Source: Deltaproteobacteria bacterium
GTDB lineage: Bacteria; Myxococcota_A; Polyangia; Polyangiales; Polyangiaceae
NCBI GenBank assembly: GCA_016875405.1
Contig: VGRJ01000007.1
Coordinates: 23,857 to 87,856 of the forward strand
Reading direction: 5' to 3'
DNA: 64,000 nucleotides
Shown: positions 19,804-28,989 of the stretch, in pieces
Position numbering within the stretch: position 1 is the first letter of the stretch
How the letters are laid out: each line of letters starts with the position of its first letter
The notes under the pieces: model-generated
Told to the model about the DNA's origin: nothing
Databases searched by the model: none
What the model saw: only the letters and a program-made list of their open reading frames with translations
Program-made: the position numbers and the translations under genes

Positions 19804-21558
19804 ATGTCGACGGAGACAGGGCACGACGCCTCGAGGTCGAGCGAGCCTGGTGGTGCGACCGCGCGCCGCTCCCGACCGGAGCTGCCCTCGGCGCCGTCGT
19901 CTCGAGGCTCGAGCCCACTAGGCTTTGAAGCGGACGGACTCTTCGGCGAGTTCGGCTCGCTAGGCGACATCCCTGATCTCGAGCTGCTGGTGCAGGGCGC
20001 ATCGACGACGGGCGGCGAAGCCCCGAGCGTGAGCCCCGAAATCGAGGCGTTGATGCTCGCCGCCGCGACACGAGCCCGCGCGCAGCGCATGGTTCCGGAA
20101 ACCTCCAAAGCGTCCGACCTGGTCGTCTCCGCGGAGGCGGCGCGTGACATCGAGCAACTCTTCGAGGGTGGCTCACCGCGCGAAGGCTCGACGGGCCGCA
20201 CGTCCGCGCCGACGCCGCTCGAGGACGCAACGGCGCCCGCACCGATGTCCTTCAGCACGCCCTCCGCGCGGTCAGGCCCGGCGTCCGTCGAGGCCGCGAT
20301 GGCCGGACGAAGATCCCCGACCTCGACCTTGGGAGAGCCTCCACCGCAACCTACGGCCCTCGGCGATGGCGATGCCCTCGAGGCACGTGACGCAGCCCCG
20401 AGGGCGGGCCTTCGTTTGACCGAGGCGCCGAGGTCTTCGCCTCCTCTGAGCGCCGCCACCTTCGAGCAGCGACCGACCCTCTTCGAGGCGCTTCGACCGT
20501 CGGCGAGCCCTTCGCCTCACGTTCCGTCGAGCGGCAACGACGCGATGAGCGCGATAGGCGACGCGCTGCGGGCCCACGCAACCGGCGCACTCGTGCTCCG
20601 CACCGGGCGCGGCAGCGAGGAGCGTCACGTCGTGTTCCGCGACGGTGACATCGTGACCGTGGATTCCTCCGTCGAGGGGGAGACGCTCTTGCACGTCCTC
20701 GTCGAGCGGGGAGACGTCTCATCAACGCTCGCAGCCGAGCGGTCGGCACGCTTGCCGCGCAGCGGTCGGCATGCCGCGGCAGCGCTGATCGCCCAGGGCT
20801 TCGTCCCGCAGGACGCGCTCTGGACCATGCTGCGAGCTCACGCGGAGTGGTTGCTCGTTCGCGCGTTCCGTGACGGCGTCGCATCGAGCGCCCTCGTCGA
20901 AGAGCTCCCCGAGCGACTCGCCTCCGAACCCAGCGTGTTCGGCGGCGCGACGGGAGTCGAAGTGTTCGTCGAGGTGACCAAGCGCGCACTCGACGCCGAA
21001 GCGGCGCGCGAGCGGCTCGGCGACGAAGATGCTCGCTTCGTCGAGGGTGCGTCCGGGAGCTTGGTGCACGAAGCGGCGCTGGATCCGACCGAGCTGGAGC
21101 TGCTGCGCGAGGTCGCGGGGCGCTCGCCGCGACGCATCCTCGAGCAGTCGCCGGAGGTGGCCCCCTTGCTCGCCGCGATGATGGCCCTCGACATCCTGCG
21201 CCTTGATCGCAAGGCATCCGCGACAGTCCAGCGCTCGACGCCGCCCCCCGCAGCGACGGGCGACCTCGACGACGCAGCCGTACGCGCGAAGGTCGCCACG
21301 AGGCTCACGCTCGTTCGACGAGGCGACTATTTCGCGCTGCTCGGACTTCGCAGCGACGCCACGGGGCATGAGCTGCGCCAAGCGTACGTGGCCCTGCGCC
21401 GCGACTTCGAGCCTGCGCGCCTTCTCACCGCGACAACTTGGGAGCTCGAAGGGGACGTACGCCTCATCCTCGACGTCGTCGAGGAGGCTTACTCGGTCCT
21501 CGCAGACGAGCGCCGGCGCGCTCGTTACCGCAGGGCGATCGAAGCCACGCCTCCCTGA
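19804..21558 (+). CDS. DUF4388 protein with J-like C-terminus lacking HPD
   Basis: 584 residues from the ATG at 19804. Residues 1-240 are Ser/Pro/Ala-rich and probably disordered. About residues 245-380 match the DUF4388 (PatA N-terminus-like) pattern common in myxobacteria: ALRAHATGALVLRTG, HVVFRDGDIVTVDS, LLHVLVERG and a following LWTMLRAHAEWLLVRAFRD. The last 75 residues look like a J domain (DYFALLGLRSDATGHELRQAYVALRRDFEP then EEAYSVLADERRRARYR), but the HPD tripeptide needed to stimulate DnaK is replaced by FEP. It is likely a protein-interaction or regulatory protein. It converges with the Clp ATPase gene with 25 bp between stops. Confidence 0.78.
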   Translation: MSTETGHDASRSSEPGGATARRSRPELPSAPSSRGSSPLGFEADGLFGEFGSLGDIPDLELLVQGASTTGGEAPSVSPEIEALMLAAATRARAQRMVPETSKASDLVVSAEAARDIEQLFEGGSPREGSTGRTSAPTPLEDATAPAPMSFSTPSARSGPASVEAAMAGRRSPTSTLGEPPPQPTALGDGDALEARDAAPRAGLRLTEAPRSSPPLSAATFEQRPTLFEALRPSASPSPHVPSSGNDAMSAIGDALRAHATGALVLRTGRGSEERHVVFRDGDIVTVDSSVEGETLLHVLVERGDVSSTLAAERSARLPRSGRHAAAALIAQGFVPQDALWTMLRAHAEWLLVRAFRDGVASSALVEELPERLASEPSVFGGATGVEVFVEVTKRALDAEAARERLGDEDARFVEGASGSLVHEAALDPTELELLREVAGRSPRRILEQSPEVAPLLAAMMALDILRLDRKASATVQRSTPPPAATGDLDDAAVRAKVATRLTLVRRGDYFALLGLRSDATGHELRQAYVALRRDFEPARLLTATTWELEGDVRLILDVVEEAYSVLADERRRARYRRAIEATPP

Positions 21559-21583
21559 CCGGCGCCCCGGCGACGGACGCGCA

Positions 21584-24181
21584 TCAGCGGCCTGGACGCC
21601 GCGGCGAGAGTCTGGGCGACACGGCCTCGATCGAGACGCCGTCACCCTGACCGGAGAGCCGAACGGTCGTCCCGCGAGGGAACGCACCAGACAGCAGCCG
21701 GTCGGCCAGCGGCGCTTCGACGACACGCGCCACGGCTCGACGCATCGGCCTCGCGCCGAGCTCTGGCTCGAACCCACCTGCGGCCATGAGCGCTTCGATG
21801 ACCGCCTCGTCGTACTCGAGCCCAAGACCACGAAGCGCGAGCGCGCGCCCGAGGTCATCGAGCAACCGCCGCGCGATCGTGGCGACCTGGTCACGCCCGA
21901 GAGGCGCGTAGAATAAGACCTCGTCGAGGCGATTGTAGAGCTCGGGCGGCAAGGCCGCGCGCGCGGCGCGCAGCGCCACGTCGGCGAGACGTACGCCGTC
22001 GCTCAACGCCGATGGCGTCGAGGCGAAGCCCACGCGCTTCTCGGTCTGCGCGACGCGCATCTCCTCGGCGCCGAGGTTCGAGGTCAGCACGATCACGGTG
22101 TTGGTGAAGTCCGCGGTTCGACCGCGCCCGTCGGTGAGGCGCCCTTCGTCAAACACCTGAAGGAACGACTCGAGCACGTCGCGGTGGGCCTTCTCGATCT
22201 CGTCGAGGAGGAGCACCTGGTAAGGGCGCTTGCGCACCGCCTCCGTGAGGAGCCCTCCTGACTCGTGTCCGACGTAGCCGGGCGGCGCACCGACGAGGCG
22301 TGCGACCGCATGAGCCTCGGCGTACTCGGACATGTCGAGGCGCGTCATGGCGTCGGGCGAGTGGAACAAGATCTCGGCGATCGCCTTCGCGGTCTCGGTC
22401 TTGCCGACGCCCGTCGGACCGAGGAGGAGGAAGCTCCCGATAGGCCTGCGTCCTCTTAGGCCCGCCGCATTGCGCCTCAACACCGCGGCGATGCGACCGC
22501 ATGCCGCCTGATGCCCCACGACCTTCTCGCACAGCGTCTGCTCGAGCTTCAGCATGCGCTCGCCATCGGTCTCGAGCAGCCGCTCGATCGGGACAGCTGC
22601 CATCTCGGCCACGACCTCGGCGACGGCGCGCGCGTCCACCTCGGCATCTCGAAGCCGCGGCGGCTTCAGCCCGCTCGTCGCGGATAGCGCGCGGCGGCTC
22701 GTCCGCGCGCCCGCGAGGTCGAGGATCGAAAGCGCTTTGTCTGGGAGCGCGCGACCCGTCAGATACCGCACCGACCAGCTCACCGCCTGCGCGATCGCCT
22801 CGTCTTGGTACGTGGTTCGATGATGGAGCGAGAGCCGCTCGCACACAGCCGCGAGCACGGTCCGCGCCTCGACCTCGCTCGGGGCGTCGATCTCGACGAC
22901 GGAAAAGCGTCGCGCGAGCGCGGGATCGCCATCGATCGCCTTCCGCTGCTGCTCCGGCGACGTCGCTCCGACCATTGGAAATTCGCCAGCCGCGAGCGCG
23001 GCTTTGAGCTCGCTCATCGCCTCGTCGGCGGCGCCGCCGAAGAGCTCGTGCACCTCGTCGATGAAGAGCACCACGCGACCGGCGGCACGCGCGAGCTCGA
23101 CGCGCAGCTCGGAGATTCGCTCCGCGAGCGAGCCGCGTGCGCCCGTGCCCGACAGCAGCTCGCTCACCTGGACTTCCACGAGGAGCCGCCGACGCACGCC
23201 ATCCTCGACGAGGCGCCGACCGAGCGCCCGCGCGACGCTGGTCTTACCGACGCCGGGTGCGCCCACGAGGAGCGGATTGTTGGCGTGCCGCTTCGCCAGC
23301 ACGTCGAGCGCGCGCTCGACCTCGAGGGCGCGTCCGATCACCGGCTCGAGCTCTCCACGCACAGCCGCCGCCGACAAGTTCCTGCCGATGCGGTGGAGGA
23401 GCGGAAAGGCCGCGGCGTCGAGGTCGAGCCCATCGACAAAGGAGACGATCGGGCGTTCGAGCGCGACGGCGGTCGACACGGGCGACGCGATCGGGCTCGG
23501 CAGCGGGCTCTCGGCCTCTCCCACGAATCCGACCTCGTCGAGGTCCTCATCGTCGCGACGTAGGTCAGCCCGAGTCGGTACGGGGGTTCGCGCGGACGCA
23601 GGGAGCCCCGTCGACGGAATCCACGCGACCTCGACCGCGCGCCCCGTGCGGCGCGGCAACGGCTTCGAGGTCGGCGTCGGCTCCTCGATTCGCGGGGCCG
23701 GACGCGGCGGATGCACGCTGCCATTCGCGACACGCGCGGCGGCGGTTCGAAGGCGCGCGACGTCGACGCCGCACTGCTCGAGCACACGCTGCGCCGCGAA
23801 GCGACGGTTCGAGAGGAGCGCGAGCAGGACGTGCACGGGAGTCGGCGACAGGGGCTGCGTGCCGCCAGGGAGCGCGACGTGTCGACGCAAGAGCTCGCGC
23901 GCCGCGCCGAGCGCTTCACCGAGCGGATCGCTCGAAGCCTCCTCGGACGAGCGCGTCGCCGAGAGGAGGCGGGCTTCGTCGAGCTTTCGCGCGAGGAGGA
24001 GCTCTCGAGCCGGGCCAGGAATCGCACAAATCGCCGCGAGCAAATGAACCGTGGAAGGTCGCTCCTTCCGGTCCCGCGCGAGGGCGCGCGCGCGTTTCCT
24101 CAGTCCGAAAAGCTCGGACTCGCTCCGAGGCACGGCCGAGTCGAGCTCGTCGGCCAGATTCTCTCCGCGGCGGTCAGCCAT
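21584..24181 (-). CDS. ClpA/ClpC-like double AAA+ ATPase (paralogue)
   Basis: 865 residues from the ATG at 24179-24181. An N-terminal double Clp repeat region (STVHLLAAICAIPG, TPVHVLLALLSNRRFAAQRVL) leads by a Pro-rich linker to D1, with Walker A GAPGVGKTS near residue 308 and Walker B VVLFIDEVHELFGG. D2 has Walker A GPTGVGKTETAKAIAEILF near residue 590, GAPPGYVGHESGGLLTEAV, and LLLDEIEKAH. Almost no M-domain separates D1 and D2, as in ClpA. A VGF tripeptide after TSNLGAEEMRVAQTEKR sits where ClpP-binding loops lie. No clpS or clpP is nearby, so it may be a specialised unfoldase. Confidence 0.88.
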   Translation of the reverse strand: MADRRGENLADELDSAVPRSESELFGLRKRARALARDRKERPSTVHLLAAICAIPGPARELLLARKLDEARLLSATRSSEEASSDPLGEALGAARELLRRHVALPGGTQPLSPTPVHVLLALLSNRRFAAQRVLEQCGVDVARLRTAAARVANGSVHPPRPAPRIEEPTPTSKPLPRRTGRAVEVAWIPSTGLPASARTPVPTRADLRRDDEDLDEVGFVGEAESPLPSPIASPVSTAVALERPIVSFVDGLDLDAAAFPLLHRIGRNLSAAAVRGELEPVIGRALEVERALDVLAKRHANNPLLVGAPGVGKTSVARALGRRLVEDGVRRRLLVEVQVSELLSGTGARGSLAERISELRVELARAAGRVVLFIDEVHELFGGAADEAMSELKAALAAGEFPMVGATSPEQQRKAIDGDPALARRFSVVEIDAPSEVEARTVLAAVCERLSLHHRTTYQDEAIAQAVSWSVRYLTGRALPDKALSILDLAGARTSRRALSATSGLKPPRLRDAEVDARAVAEVVAEMAAVPIERLLETDGERMLKLEQTLCEKVVGHQAACGRIAAVLRRNAAGLRGRRPIGSFLLLGPTGVGKTETAKAIAEILFHSPDAMTRLDMSEYAEAHAVARLVGAPPGYVGHESGGLLTEAVRKRPYQVLLLDEIEKAHRDVLESFLQVFDEGRLTDGRGRTADFTNTVIVLTSNLGAEEMRVAQTEKRVGFASTPSALSDGVRLADVALRAARAALPPELYNRLDEVLFYAPLGRDQVATIARRLLDDLGRALALRGLGLEYDEAVIEALMAAGGFEPELGARPMRRAVARVVEAPLADRLLSGAFPRGTTVRLSGQGDGVSIEAVSPRLSPRRPGR

Positions 24182-24654
24182 ACTCGCGGGAGTGCTCGCA
24201 CGCGACGGAAACCTGGGCCAACTGTCGAGCAACCCTCGGCGAGGGCCGCCGCATGCCATGGACCGTCAATGCTCCATGGCTGGTTCATAGGTTCACCATC
24301 CGACGGACCAGCGACTCGAGATCCCGGATAGTTGGAATCCTAAAGCACCATCAAAATCGGGGCACGAAGGCTGCATTCACGGATAGAGCCCGGTGATCTT
24401 GCACAGGCTTACGTGAAGGCAAAGCTGTGCGACACACCTCGCTTATCCGACATAAACGAACGGGGGAGACAGCAAGCATCTTCCCATCGCCACGATCTCC
24501 GGCGATACTGGAATGGCGTTACTCTTTTCGCCCCTTGTCCGTGCGTCGCACGACTCACGAGGGAGCGCACTAGGCGGCCGTATCAACGCGAGCCCACCGC
24601 CGGAGGACGCATCGACTGGCGACGCTAACCACCACTCAAACGCTGGGATAGCCA
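24182..24654 (+). other. intergenic region, 473 bp, between clp-like gene and exported operon
   Basis: I see no gene here; the short open frames have no start context and no coding look. The stretch is less GC-rich than its surroundings. It holds the perfect dyad at 24255-24280 (listed separately), 74 bp from the Clp start. It presumably carries divergent promoters for the Clp gene and the exported operon, but I found no convincing -35/-10 or -24/-12 match for the latter. Confidence 0.6.
24255..24280. promoter_or_regulatory. operator-like inverted repeat GCCATGGA-N10-TCCATGGC
   Basis: Two perfect 8-bp inverted arms (24255-24262 and 24273-24280) separated by 10 bp; each arm also contains the palindrome CCATGG. 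The arm centres are 18 bp apart, close to two helical turns, as expected for a dimeric or tetrameric DNA-binding regulator. It lies 74 bp upstream of the Clp-like gene start. Which regulator binds is unknown. Confidence 0.45.
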
Positions 24655-26154
24655 ATGGAAAAAGGCACCGTCATCAAGAAGGGCGTGATGTTCGCCGCCG
24701 CGTCCGCGATCATCGCGGCGTACGGCTGCGAGCGGCCCAACCCGCACAAGCTCTCGGGCGACACCTCGGCCGTCTTCGATGACTGCCCGACGCCGTCGAC
24801 TGGAAGCGGCAACAACGTCAACCCGACGAGCGGCACGTCCACCGTGGCCTCGACCACGGGCGTGACGACCACCACGACAGGCGGCAACGGCCCGACCCCT
24901 GGCGTCACCACCACTGGCGTCACCACAAGCGGGGGCGGCAGCGAGGGCCCGAAGGTCGAGAAGACCGAACTCGACGACCGCGAGCTCGACTACTCGGAGG
25001 CCCTCCGCACGGCCAGCATGCTCGTGGTGGGTGACCTTCCGACGCTCGCTCAAATCTACGAGCTCGGCGACCTCCCTCCCGAACAGCAGAAGGCGAAGTA
25101 CGAAGAGCTCGTCGACAAACTGCTCGCCGATCCGCGCTTCGCGGACTCGATGCTCGACTTCTTCAAGTACACCTTCAAGATGGGTGGCGCGTCGACGGTC
25201 AGTGGCGAGCCGACGCGTGAAACGGCGCCGACCTTTGCCGCGCGCATCGTCTTCGAGGAGAAGGATTGGCGAAGCATCCTGACCCAGCAGACGAACACCT
25301 GCCCGACCTACAACCCGACGACGAAGACCTTCGCGGACGGTAGCTGCAACAACCTCCCGGCAGGGATGATGCACTCCGGCATGCTGACTGACCCCGGGAC
25401 GCAGAGCCTGTTCTACGGGAACCTTGCGTTTCGACGGAATCGCTTCTTCCACGAGACGTTCCTCTGTCGCTCCGGCAACGAGCAGGCGGGAGGCGAGCCG
25501 ACAGATATGCCGCCTCAGGAGACGCCCTGCGCTGGCAAGGACAAAATCCCCGGTTATCAGAACAAGTGGCCAGTCAATGAGATCGCGGGTGCCTGCAACA
25601 ACGCCGGCGGCGTCGACTTCCACGACTACAACACCGGCAACATCTGCGCGAACTGCCACGCGACCTGGAATCACCGCTCACCGCTCTTCGCAAACTTCGA
25701 CTCGAACGGCATGTGGCAGCCGGTCAATGCAAGCGGCGAATACTCGGTGTTCGTGCCGGTCGCTGGCTCGCCCAAGGCGAAGCTGAAGGACTGGCTCTGC
25801 GTCGATCCGGCCACCTGCCCGCCGAACGTATCCACGGCCTGGAAGAAGACCATGAAGGTCGACGGTGTCGAGCAAGCGGCCCCTGCGGCGAACCTGACCG
25901 AGCTTGGTCAGGCCATGGCGAAGGACGATGAGGTCATCGAGTGCACCGTCAAGCGCGTCTGGAACTACGCGATGGGACGCGCGGACATCACCGAGATCGG
26001 CGGCCGGAGCTGGGTCAACCTGCCAGACCGCAAGGATCCGAACGCGGAGCTCGTGACGCTTTCGAAGCTCGTCGCGAACTTCAAGTCCAACAACTACAAC
26101 CTGAAGAAGGTTCTTCGGGCCGTCCTCGTCTCCGACGACTTCACGAGGTTCTAA
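24655..26154 (+). CDS. exported lipoprotein with CxxCH motif and DUF1553/DUF1585-like C-terminus
   Basis: 499 residues. A signal peptide ends AAYGC (Cys25), followed by a Thr/Ser/Gly-rich tether (residues about 45-100). The body contains a single c-type heme motif CANCH (Cys331, Cys334, His335) and nine or more further cysteines. The last 70 residues (VKRVWNYAMGRADI, then LSKLVANFKSNNYNLKKVLRAVLVSDDF) resemble the C-terminal pattern of DUF1553/DUF1585 proteins, which in Planctomycetes occur next to DUF1501 proteins. It is the first gene of a three-gene operon: the next start is 3 bp after its stop. Redox function is inferred from the heme motif only. Confidence 0.72.
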   Translation: MEKGTVIKKGVMFAAASAIIAAYGCERPNPHKLSGDTSAVFDDCPTPSTGSGNNVNPTSGTSTVASTTGVTTTTTGGNGPTPGVTTTGVTTSGGGSEGPKVEKTELDDRELDYSEALRTASMLVVGDLPTLAQIYELGDLPPEQQKAKYEELVDKLLADPRFADSMLDFFKYTFKMGGASTVSGEPTRETAPTFAARIVFEEKDWRSILTQQTNTCPTYNPTTKTFADGSCNNLPAGMMHSGMLTDPGTQSLFYGNLAFRRNRFFHETFLCRSGNEQAGGEPTDMPPQETPCAGKDKIPGYQNKWPVNEIAGACNNAGGVDFHDYNTGNICANCHATWNHRSPLFANFDSNGMWQPVNASGEYSVFVPVAGSPKAKLKDWLCVDPATCPPNVSTAWKKTMKVDGVEQAAPAANLTELGQAMAKDDEVIECTVKRVWNYAMGRADITEIGGRSWVNLPDRKDPNAELVTLSKLVANFKSNNYNLKKVLRAVLVSDDFTRF

Positions 26155-26157
26155 GTC

Positions 26158-27210
26158 ATGAGCGAAAAAGGAATGCGTTGGGCTTTGCCCGGAATCGTGT
26201 TCGTGTCGTCGTTCGCGATGTCGGCGGCATGCGGCTCCGAAGCCCCGTCGATCGGCAGCGACGACTGCCCCACCGAAGAGACCCCGGGTACCACGGTCAC
26301 CACGACCGTGGCGACCACTGGAGCTGGCGGCACGACCGCGGCCTCGACGAGCGCGACGACCGCCACCACCACGGTAACCACTGCCGTGACGGCGACGTCC
26401 ACAGGAAGCGGCATGGAGCCTCAGGAGTCGTTTATTCCGCCGGATGCGGCAGAAATCGCATCACGGCTTCACGGCTGCCACAAGGTGACCTACTTCCAGC
26501 TCGGCAACTTCCTCCGGCGGCGCGGCGTCGCGGTCCCCCCGGGTGACATCTCCGACTTGAAGACCACGCAGGTCAACATCTTCGGGAGCATGCAGTCTCT
26601 CCAGCAGGTATTCGGCGGCAGCGGGAACGCGTGCGAGGTTCAGAACACTCCCGGCGTCGGCAACGGCGCAGACCCGCTCTGCGGGAGCGGTGAGGTGTGT
26701 TTCTGCAACCAGAGCGACAAGATGAACGCCGTCAACGCCAACTGCGTCGACGTCGGCAACAACGCTCCTCAGAACGAAGCGGCTGATGGCTATTGCGTGT
26801 CGAAGCCCGCAACCCCCGGCTACCTCTTCTTCAACGGCAAGGACGCTCTCGGAGTACCGAAGCTGAACTCTCGCCTCGGGGAGAAGGAAGAACACTCCAC
26901 CGCCAGCGCCCTGCGCCTCTTTGACATCTTCATTCAGTCGGCGTCCCAAATCATCACCAACATCGGGGATGCCTCGAAGGCCCCGGCTTGCAGCCTCAAC
27001 GGCAAGAACCTCCCGATGTTCGATCCCAAGGACGGGAGCTGCGTCGAGGAGTCCGTCAGCTGCATCATCGGCACGCCCGCCTCGGAAGACCACATGCTGC
27101 TCTGCAATCTGATCGTGCAGAAGGCAAACGTGGCCGACCCGACCGACGTGGCCAAGAAGCGCAACATCGCGGTCGCTGCTCTGCTCAGCGCCGCCCACTC
27201 GTGCCAGTAA
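26158..27210 (+). CDS. Cys-rich exported lipoprotein
   Basis: 350 residues of no family I recognise. The signal peptide ends MSAAC (Cys25), and a Thr-rich tether (residues about 42-82) follows. The mature part has many paired cysteines (CGSGEVCFCNQSDKM, CVEESVSCIIG, HMLLCNLIV), fitting disulfide bonding outside the cytoplasm. It lies 3 bp after the CxxCH lipoprotein and 16 bp before the Tat-exported protein, so all three are probably co-expressed and may work as one surface complex. The Thr-rich tethers of this and the preceding protein are alike in composition. Confidence 0.65.
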   Translation: MSEKGMRWALPGIVFVSSFAMSAACGSEAPSIGSDDCPTEETPGTTVTTTVATTGAGGTTAASTSATTATTTVTTAVTATSTGSGMEPQESFIPPDAAEIASRLHGCHKVTYFQLGNFLRRRGVAVPPGDISDLKTTQVNIFGSMQSLQQVFGGSGNACEVQNTPGVGNGADPLCGSGEVCFCNQSDKMNAVNANCVDVGNNAPQNEAADGYCVSKPATPGYLFFNGKDALGVPKLNSRLGEKEEHSTASALRLFDIFIQSASQIITNIGDASKAPACSLNGKNLPMFDPKDGSCVEESVSCIIGTPASEDHMLLCNLIVQKANVADPTDVAKKRNIAVAALLSAAHSCQ

Positions 27211-27226
27211 GCGGAGGTACCAACAC

Positions 27227-28843
27227 ATGGCAAACTGGAAACTCAAGGAACTCCGCGACGAGCGGCGTCGTACCTTCCTGAAGATGGCCACCGTCGCAGC
27301 GGCGGCGGTGGGCGTCGAGCGAACGAAGCTCCTCAACTTCCTCGCCGACGAGGGCGGCCACGGCCTCGCCGAGGCCGCGGGTGCGACCTACGGTCGCTCC
27401 CTGCTCGTGCCGTGCCCGAACGGGGTTTACGCGTGGATGCAGGAGCTCTGGCCGCAGGCCGACATGGCCGTCAAGGCGGTCGGGGGCTTCAATGTCCCGA
27501 GCGGGCAGATCCCTAATGGCCCAAGCGGAAACCTCGGCGGAATCTCGTCTTACCTCTACACGTCGCAATACGGGTACACTCCAGGCGACGGGTACCGCGG
27601 GACCTACGCGCCGGGCAAGGGCAACGCCACCCCGAGCGTCAACGGCCTGAAGATGTGGCTCGGCGGTGACCGTCCCTTCTTCTACAGCCCCCACGCGCCG
27701 TGGTTCGACCATCAGACGGGCACGCCGAAGTATCCGGTCACTGCGTACATGTCCGGCAAGGACGAGACGCACACGGAGTTCCCGGTCTCGTCCCTGACGC
27801 TGTCGGGCACCGCGACGCTCCAGGCGGCCTTGTCGTCGCTCGGCGCGGCCAGCTCGAGCGCCATCGTCCCGGTCCTCGGCATTGACCCCGTCAAGTACGG
27901 ACGCGCTCCTGGTGCCCCGGACATCGCAACGGTGCCAAGCTCGGCCGGCATGATCGACCTGTTCAACAGCGCGGCGAGCCAGTTCACGCTGTCGAGCAAG
28001 GTCGACGGTGAGCTGTTCGAGACCTACTACAAGGCGCTCGCGGGCCTGCGTAAGTCGGCCTCGCGTTCGTCGTGGGCTCCGCAAATGCAGGTGACCAAGA
28101 ACGCGGCGCGCATCATCGGCCTGAACTTCGCGTCGCAGCTGATGCCGACCAACCAAGACATCGTCGACATGGGCATCCAGGAGATGATTGACCAGGTCGG
28201 CATCAACTCGAACTACATGACGAGCGGCCAGAAGAACGGCATCGAGGAGTTCGGTCGCGTCCTCATCGTCGTCGCGAAGGCATTCGCTCTCGGCCTGAGC
28301 AAGACCGCCATCGTGGCGCTCTCTCCCGGGTCGACAGGCGAGACCACCTTCACCGACCCGCACGTCACCTTCGACAACCAGATGCGCATGTCACAGGGTC
28401 GTATGACCACGAAGCACCTCGGCAAGGTCCTCGATGGCTTCTACAATTACCTGTCGCAGCAGGTGGATCCGGAGAGCCCGACCGAGAAGCTCGATCAGAA
28501 CACGGTGTTCGTCGCGTACGGCGACACGCCGCACACGCCGCTCGTCGGCTCGACGTGGCCGGACGCGACCCCGGACAGCTGCAACTGGATGTATGTCATG
28601 GATCCGAAGGCGAACATCCGGAATGGCTGGTTCGGCCAGTGCTACCCGCTGAAGGTCAACAACCGCAACGGCTTCGGCTTCAACCCGGTGACCGGAATGG
28701 ATGACCCAACCAAGACCGCCGAGCAGTCGACGGCGTTTGGTTCGGCCGCCGCGGTCTTCGCAGCCGCGCGAGGCGACAAGAACAAGGCCGCCGAGTACGG
28801 TCAGTCGCCGAACACCATCCCGGGCCTCATCAACTCGAAGTAG
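27227..28843 (+). CDS. Tat-exported DUF1501-like protein
   Basis: 538 residues with a twin-arginine signal (RRRTFLKMATVAAAAVG; the two key arginines are Arg14 and Arg15), so it is exported folded, perhaps with a cofactor. The pattern NTVFVAYGDTPHTPLVGSTWPD followed by NWMYVM recalls the EFGRTP...GRDHW signature of DUF1501 proteins (alkaline-phosphatase/sulfatase-like fold), though changed. GGAGG-type RBS (GGAGG at 27213-27217) lies about 9 bp before the ATG. It is the third gene of the exported operon and is followed by a hairpin that could end the transcript. Enzymatic activity is unproven. Confidence 0.68.
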   Translation: MANWKLKELRDERRRTFLKMATVAAAAVGVERTKLLNFLADEGGHGLAEAAGATYGRSLLVPCPNGVYAWMQELWPQADMAVKAVGGFNVPSGQIPNGPSGNLGGISSYLYTSQYGYTPGDGYRGTYAPGKGNATPSVNGLKMWLGGDRPFFYSPHAPWFDHQTGTPKYPVTAYMSGKDETHTEFPVSSLTLSGTATLQAALSSLGAASSSAIVPVLGIDPVKYGRAPGAPDIATVPSSAGMIDLFNSAASQFTLSSKVDGELFETYYKALAGLRKSASRSSWAPQMQVTKNAARIIGLNFASQLMPTNQDIVDMGIQEMIDQVGINSNYMTSGQKNGIEEFGRVLIVVAKAFALGLSKTAIVALSPGSTGETTFTDPHVTFDNQMRMSQGRMTTKHLGKVLDGFYNYLSQQVDPESPTEKLDQNTVFVAYGDTPHTPLVGSTWPDATPDSCNWMYVMDPKANIRNGWFGQCYPLKVNNRNGFGFNPVTGMDDPTKTAEQSTAFGSAAAVFAAARGDKNKAAEYGQSPNTIPGLINSK

Positions 28844-28863
28844 CCGAAGGGCGCGACGAGCTG

Positions 28864-28893
28864 CGACGGGCTCACCTCACGGTGGGCCCGTCG
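28864..28893 (+). terminator. hairpin terminator after the exported operon
   Basis: A 13-bp stem (28864-28876 with 28881-28893) with one G-U pair and a TCAC loop, followed by TCGTTTG. The stem is strong and GC-rich but the T-tract is short. It lies 20 bp after the Tat protein stop and between convergent genes. Confidence 0.6.
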
Positions 28894-28989
28894 TCGTTTG
28901 TGGGGTCGATCATCGCGGCACGCGCAAGCCCCCCGTCCGAGGATGACGCGCTCGCACCATGGGCGGGAGAGGCCCGTTCTGCCTCCCGG

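Noticed and set aside
24413..24655. short open frames on both strands of the 473-bp gap
   Set aside because: No RBS, no recognisable product and they overlap each other; treated as non-coding.
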